From positions 26,908,001 to 26,972,000 of the forward strand of contig CM075101.1 of the NCBI GenBank assembly GCA_037576195.1: DNA of 64,000 nt, in the 5' to 3' direction. This document shows, piece after piece, positions 61,955 through 64,000 of the stretch. The translations under genes were made by a program, and so were the position numbers. The notes beneath the pieces are model-generated. The model did not search any database. It saw only the letters and a list, made by a program, of their open reading frames with translations, and had not been told where the DNA came from. Numbering within the stretch: the first letter of the stretch is position 1; the number at the start of each line of letters is the position of its first letter. The DNA is from Phytoseiulus persimilis (lineage: Eukaryota > Arthropoda > Arachnida > Mesostigmata > Phytoseiidae).

Positions 61955-62922
61955 TCGGGTCGAGCACGACGGGACTCGGCACAACCCTGACGAGTGAAGA
62001 GCAAATCGAAATTAGTGCTTTCAGCGAAGTTGGTCTGAGTCTGAAAACGGAAATCCGAGTTGTCCGAACGGAATCGACGTCGAATAGTGACCGCTGCTGC
62101 CAAATGCTGGCGGGAGTCGTGGATCTGAAGGTGTCAAGATGGACCATCTGGCGCGCGATTTCGGCTTCCCCGGTGCTCAAAAGAGCTAGGATGCAGACTG
62201 TTCCGCGCCTCAAGAGGGAACACATCGAGGCCAGAGTGACATTCGGGAGAGAAAAAATGGATAGAGATCGGACAGCGGTGGGTCTGATGAGGAGAAGTAC
62301 GGACGAGTCGAGTCAGAGCGTCCCTGTGGCCTTCCAAGTCAATGTCCTACTTCTAGGTCATCTTTTCTGATGGAGAGAAGTTTAACTTGACGGGCTCGAT
62401 GGCTATGCGAGCTATTGCAGAGATCTGCGGGAGGGAGCGGTAGTTTTCTCCAAGCGGAACTTCGGCGGTGGCTCCGTCATGATATGCGGTGCGTTCAGTC
62501 GGGCGGGGAAACTGGAATTGCAGTTTGTGCGCAGTAAAATGAAGAGCGCCGATTACGTCTCGATCTTGGAAAAGAGTCTGAAACCTTTCCTGGCCCATTT
62601 CGAAGACTGGACATTCCAACAGGAAAACGCACGGATCCACACGAGCAGAGAGACGTCAGCCTGGTTTCGCTTGGAGAACATCACTGTTCCAGATTGGCCG
62701 GCCTGTTCTCCTGACCTGAATCCCTTGGAGAACCTGTGGGCAATCATGGTGCGTCGCGTATACGCTGAGAACAAGCATTATGACCCCGTTGGAAAACTGA
62801 AAGAGGCCATCGAGAGCGCTTGGCTCGGCGTATAGTCACTCATCCTCGGGAACCTCATTGAGAGCATGAAACGCCGCGTTTTTCAACGAGTCGGGCGTTC
62901 TGGGAGGCTCACAGACATCTGA
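61955..62922 (+). pseudogene. Tc3-like DD34E transposase, inactivated
   Basis: The N-terminal helix-turn-helix region is readable from about 61972 (LGTTLTSEEQIEISAFSEVG), followed by VSRWTIWRAISASPVLKRAR near 62130. A disrupted, apparently inserted or frameshifted stretch covers about 62260-62356. The catalytic core resumes with IFSDGEKFNL (first Asp, codon 62369), shifts frame again, then reads FSKRNFGGGSVMICGAFSRA. The second catalytic Asp is replaced by Glu in WTFQQENARIH (codon 62623). PDLNPLENLW carries the catalytic Glu (62728), 34 residues later, the DD34E spacing. After a TAG near 62833 the C-terminus continues in another frame to TGA 62922. The family assignment is firm; the gene is dead. 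Confidence 0.9.
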
Positions 62923-62984
62923 GAACTCACGCCCCGAATCGTCTCATAGAAAACGAGCACTTTCTTGTTACAGCACAACGAGAT

Positions 62985-63206
62985 GTGGAGGGGTTTCGTG
63001 GGTTGTCGTAACCATCTGCACCAGTATCATTTCACGGAAATTCGGCTGAAATTCCCAAGTCGGGAATAGAGGCACTGCCAGTAGTATTTTCCTGAGTTAG
63101 TGATCGTTCTGCTTCTCTTAAGCCACCTCACCCTGCCCTATTCTCTCAAGATTCTTCGATTTCGTGAAAATCGGGAGATGTTTTAATCAGCTGCACCGCA
63201 CTTCAG
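62985..63206. repeat. Right terminal inverted repeat of Tc3-like element
   Basis: Inverted partner of the left TIR. It ends CTGCACCGCACTTCAG, followed by TA. Confidence 0.85.
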
Positions 63207-63500
63207 TATACGCCGAAGACGCCGTTAATGCCTATTGTGATCGATCTCCCTCCGACTGCCTCATCTCCACGCTAGTTGCGTTAGTTTCTGATGTCGCTGT
63301 GTAATACGTGTGATGAGGTATAAACGTGTCCATCTCATTGCTGGCGATGAGGAACTAGAATCAAACTGCGAATCGAATCGTCTGAAACTTATTACCTTGT
63401 ATGTTTGAAAACGGCTCGTGCGGGAATGACCATCATCGAACTTTTAGTTACGCTCCAGATAGTGGACCTAGAAAACAGGCTACGGATGACAGAACCTTTC
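63207..63500. other. Spacer between two transposons
   Basis: No element end, RT motif or gene is identified. The LINE fragment downstream may extend into this stretch in decayed form. Confidence 0.4.
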
Positions 63501-63539
63501 TCCTCGTCTGAACGAAAAGTGGCGATGGATTGTGAAGTC

Positions 63540-64000
63540 AGGAAGACCTTTCCTTCGCCGACGACATCGTACTGATGGCAAAGAGCGAAAAAAGAGTGGA
63601 AGCTCTTCTCGTGGTGACGAGTGCCTACGGGGATACGAAAGACATTTCCTCTAACCTAACAAGAGAAATGAACTGTGAAGGACTACGGATTCGGGGGAAC
63701 TTAGTGCTATTGGCGACGAATACAAATATTTGGGGACCCACCTGTCTAGCTCGAAAACTACCTGTCGAAGCAGGGATCCATTTGGGAGAGACATGCCACG
63801 CACTCATTCAACCAAGTACACGCAACTCCCATACGGGACTTTTATAGATCTGAAGTTCCTAGAGCACAATGCGGAGCGTCCGCAGTTCCGCGAGTGACTC
63901 ACGCGAACTCGGCCTCCTTTATAACAGGGAAGCTCCTTGAAGCCCTAGAAAAGTGGCAAAGGGAAGCGGGCATATGGGCCCTAGGCATCCCTACCGCCAG
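63540..64000 (+). pseudogene. Non-LTR retrotransposon reverse transcriptase fragment
   Basis: Three diagnostic pieces lie in order on the plus strand but in different frames. LSFADDIVLMAKSEKRVEAL (from 63548) contains the catalytic FADD box of the RT palm. DEYKYLGTHLSS (about 63715-63750) is the downstream conserved YLG motif. LLEALEKWQREAGIWALGIP (from 63933) is typical of the post-RT region of LINE ORF2 proteins, especially those common in chelicerates and other arthropods. At least two frameshifts separate them and the fragment leaves the window, so it is a decayed copy. The upstream RT fingers and endonuclease are not recognised. The clade is not resolved. Confidence 0.88.

Larger units (their letters stand above)
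61679..63206 (+). mobile_element. Tc3-like Tc1/mariner element with long TIRs
   Basis: The element is about 1528 bp. The left end reads TA|CAGTGCGGTGCAGTTGAT, and the inverted right end TA|CTGAAGTGCGGTGCAGCTGAT. The TA at 61677-61678 and at 63207-63208 is the expected Tc1/mariner target duplication. The TIRs remain alignable for over 200 bp (61679 to about 61890; about 62985 to 63206), sharing TTTCACGAAATC, GAACGATCACTAACTCA and CAGCCGA blocks. Long TIRs are known in the IR/DR and Tc3-like groups. The enclosed transposase is broken, so the copy would need help in trans to move. The order TIR, transposase, TIR is intact. Confidence 0.9.

Overview
This 64-kb window reads as animal nuclear DNA, most likely arthropod, although the phylum is an inference from element types only. 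No bacterial-style genes, ribosome-binding sites or operons are visible. Open frames are short on both strands, and only four exceed 200 codons. CpG and TCGA are common by eye. The identifiable content is eukaryotic transposons: hAT-type miniature elements with 8-bp target duplications, a Tc3-like Tc1/mariner element, non-LTR retrotransposon remnants, several long-inverted-repeat elements and several minisatellites.

Layout. At 1-0.44 kb, two adjacent copies of one hAT-like family occur, one complete with TIRs and TSD. At 1.8 kb there is a possible LINE C-terminal remnant. From 2 to 19.6 kb the DNA is mostly featureless, with a 16-bp tandem array (4.6 kb), a perfect hairpin (7.0 kb), a possible two-exon small gene (8.5 kb) and a gene-like multi-frame open stretch (11.2-11.7 kb). 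The 19.6-26.3 kb stretch is a dense repeat island: three elements with long imperfect inverted repeats, a 45-bp minisatellite and a 57-bp repeat. Another inverted-repeat element lies at 30.4-31.0 kb. A roughly 30-bp repeat array begins with a pogo-like terminus at 34.0 kb.

The best gene-like signals lie in the middle. A 299-codon minus-strand frame occupies 33.0-33.9 kb. A phase-consistent three-exon model with one membrane segment lies at 37.4-38.15 kb, and a two-exon model at 50.6-50.95 kb. None was recognised as a known family, and all are low confidence. An 87-bp hAT hairpin MITE with a perfect TSD sits at 40.1 kb, and two minisatellites at 47.3-47.9 kb. The right edge holds a complete but mutated Tc3-like element (61.68-63.21 kb), followed by a LINE reverse-transcriptase fragment running off the window.

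I see no coherent multi-gene system. The transposon calls rest on directly visible TIRs, TSDs and catalytic motifs. The gene calls rest on open frames and splice consensus alone, which can occur by chance at this scale.
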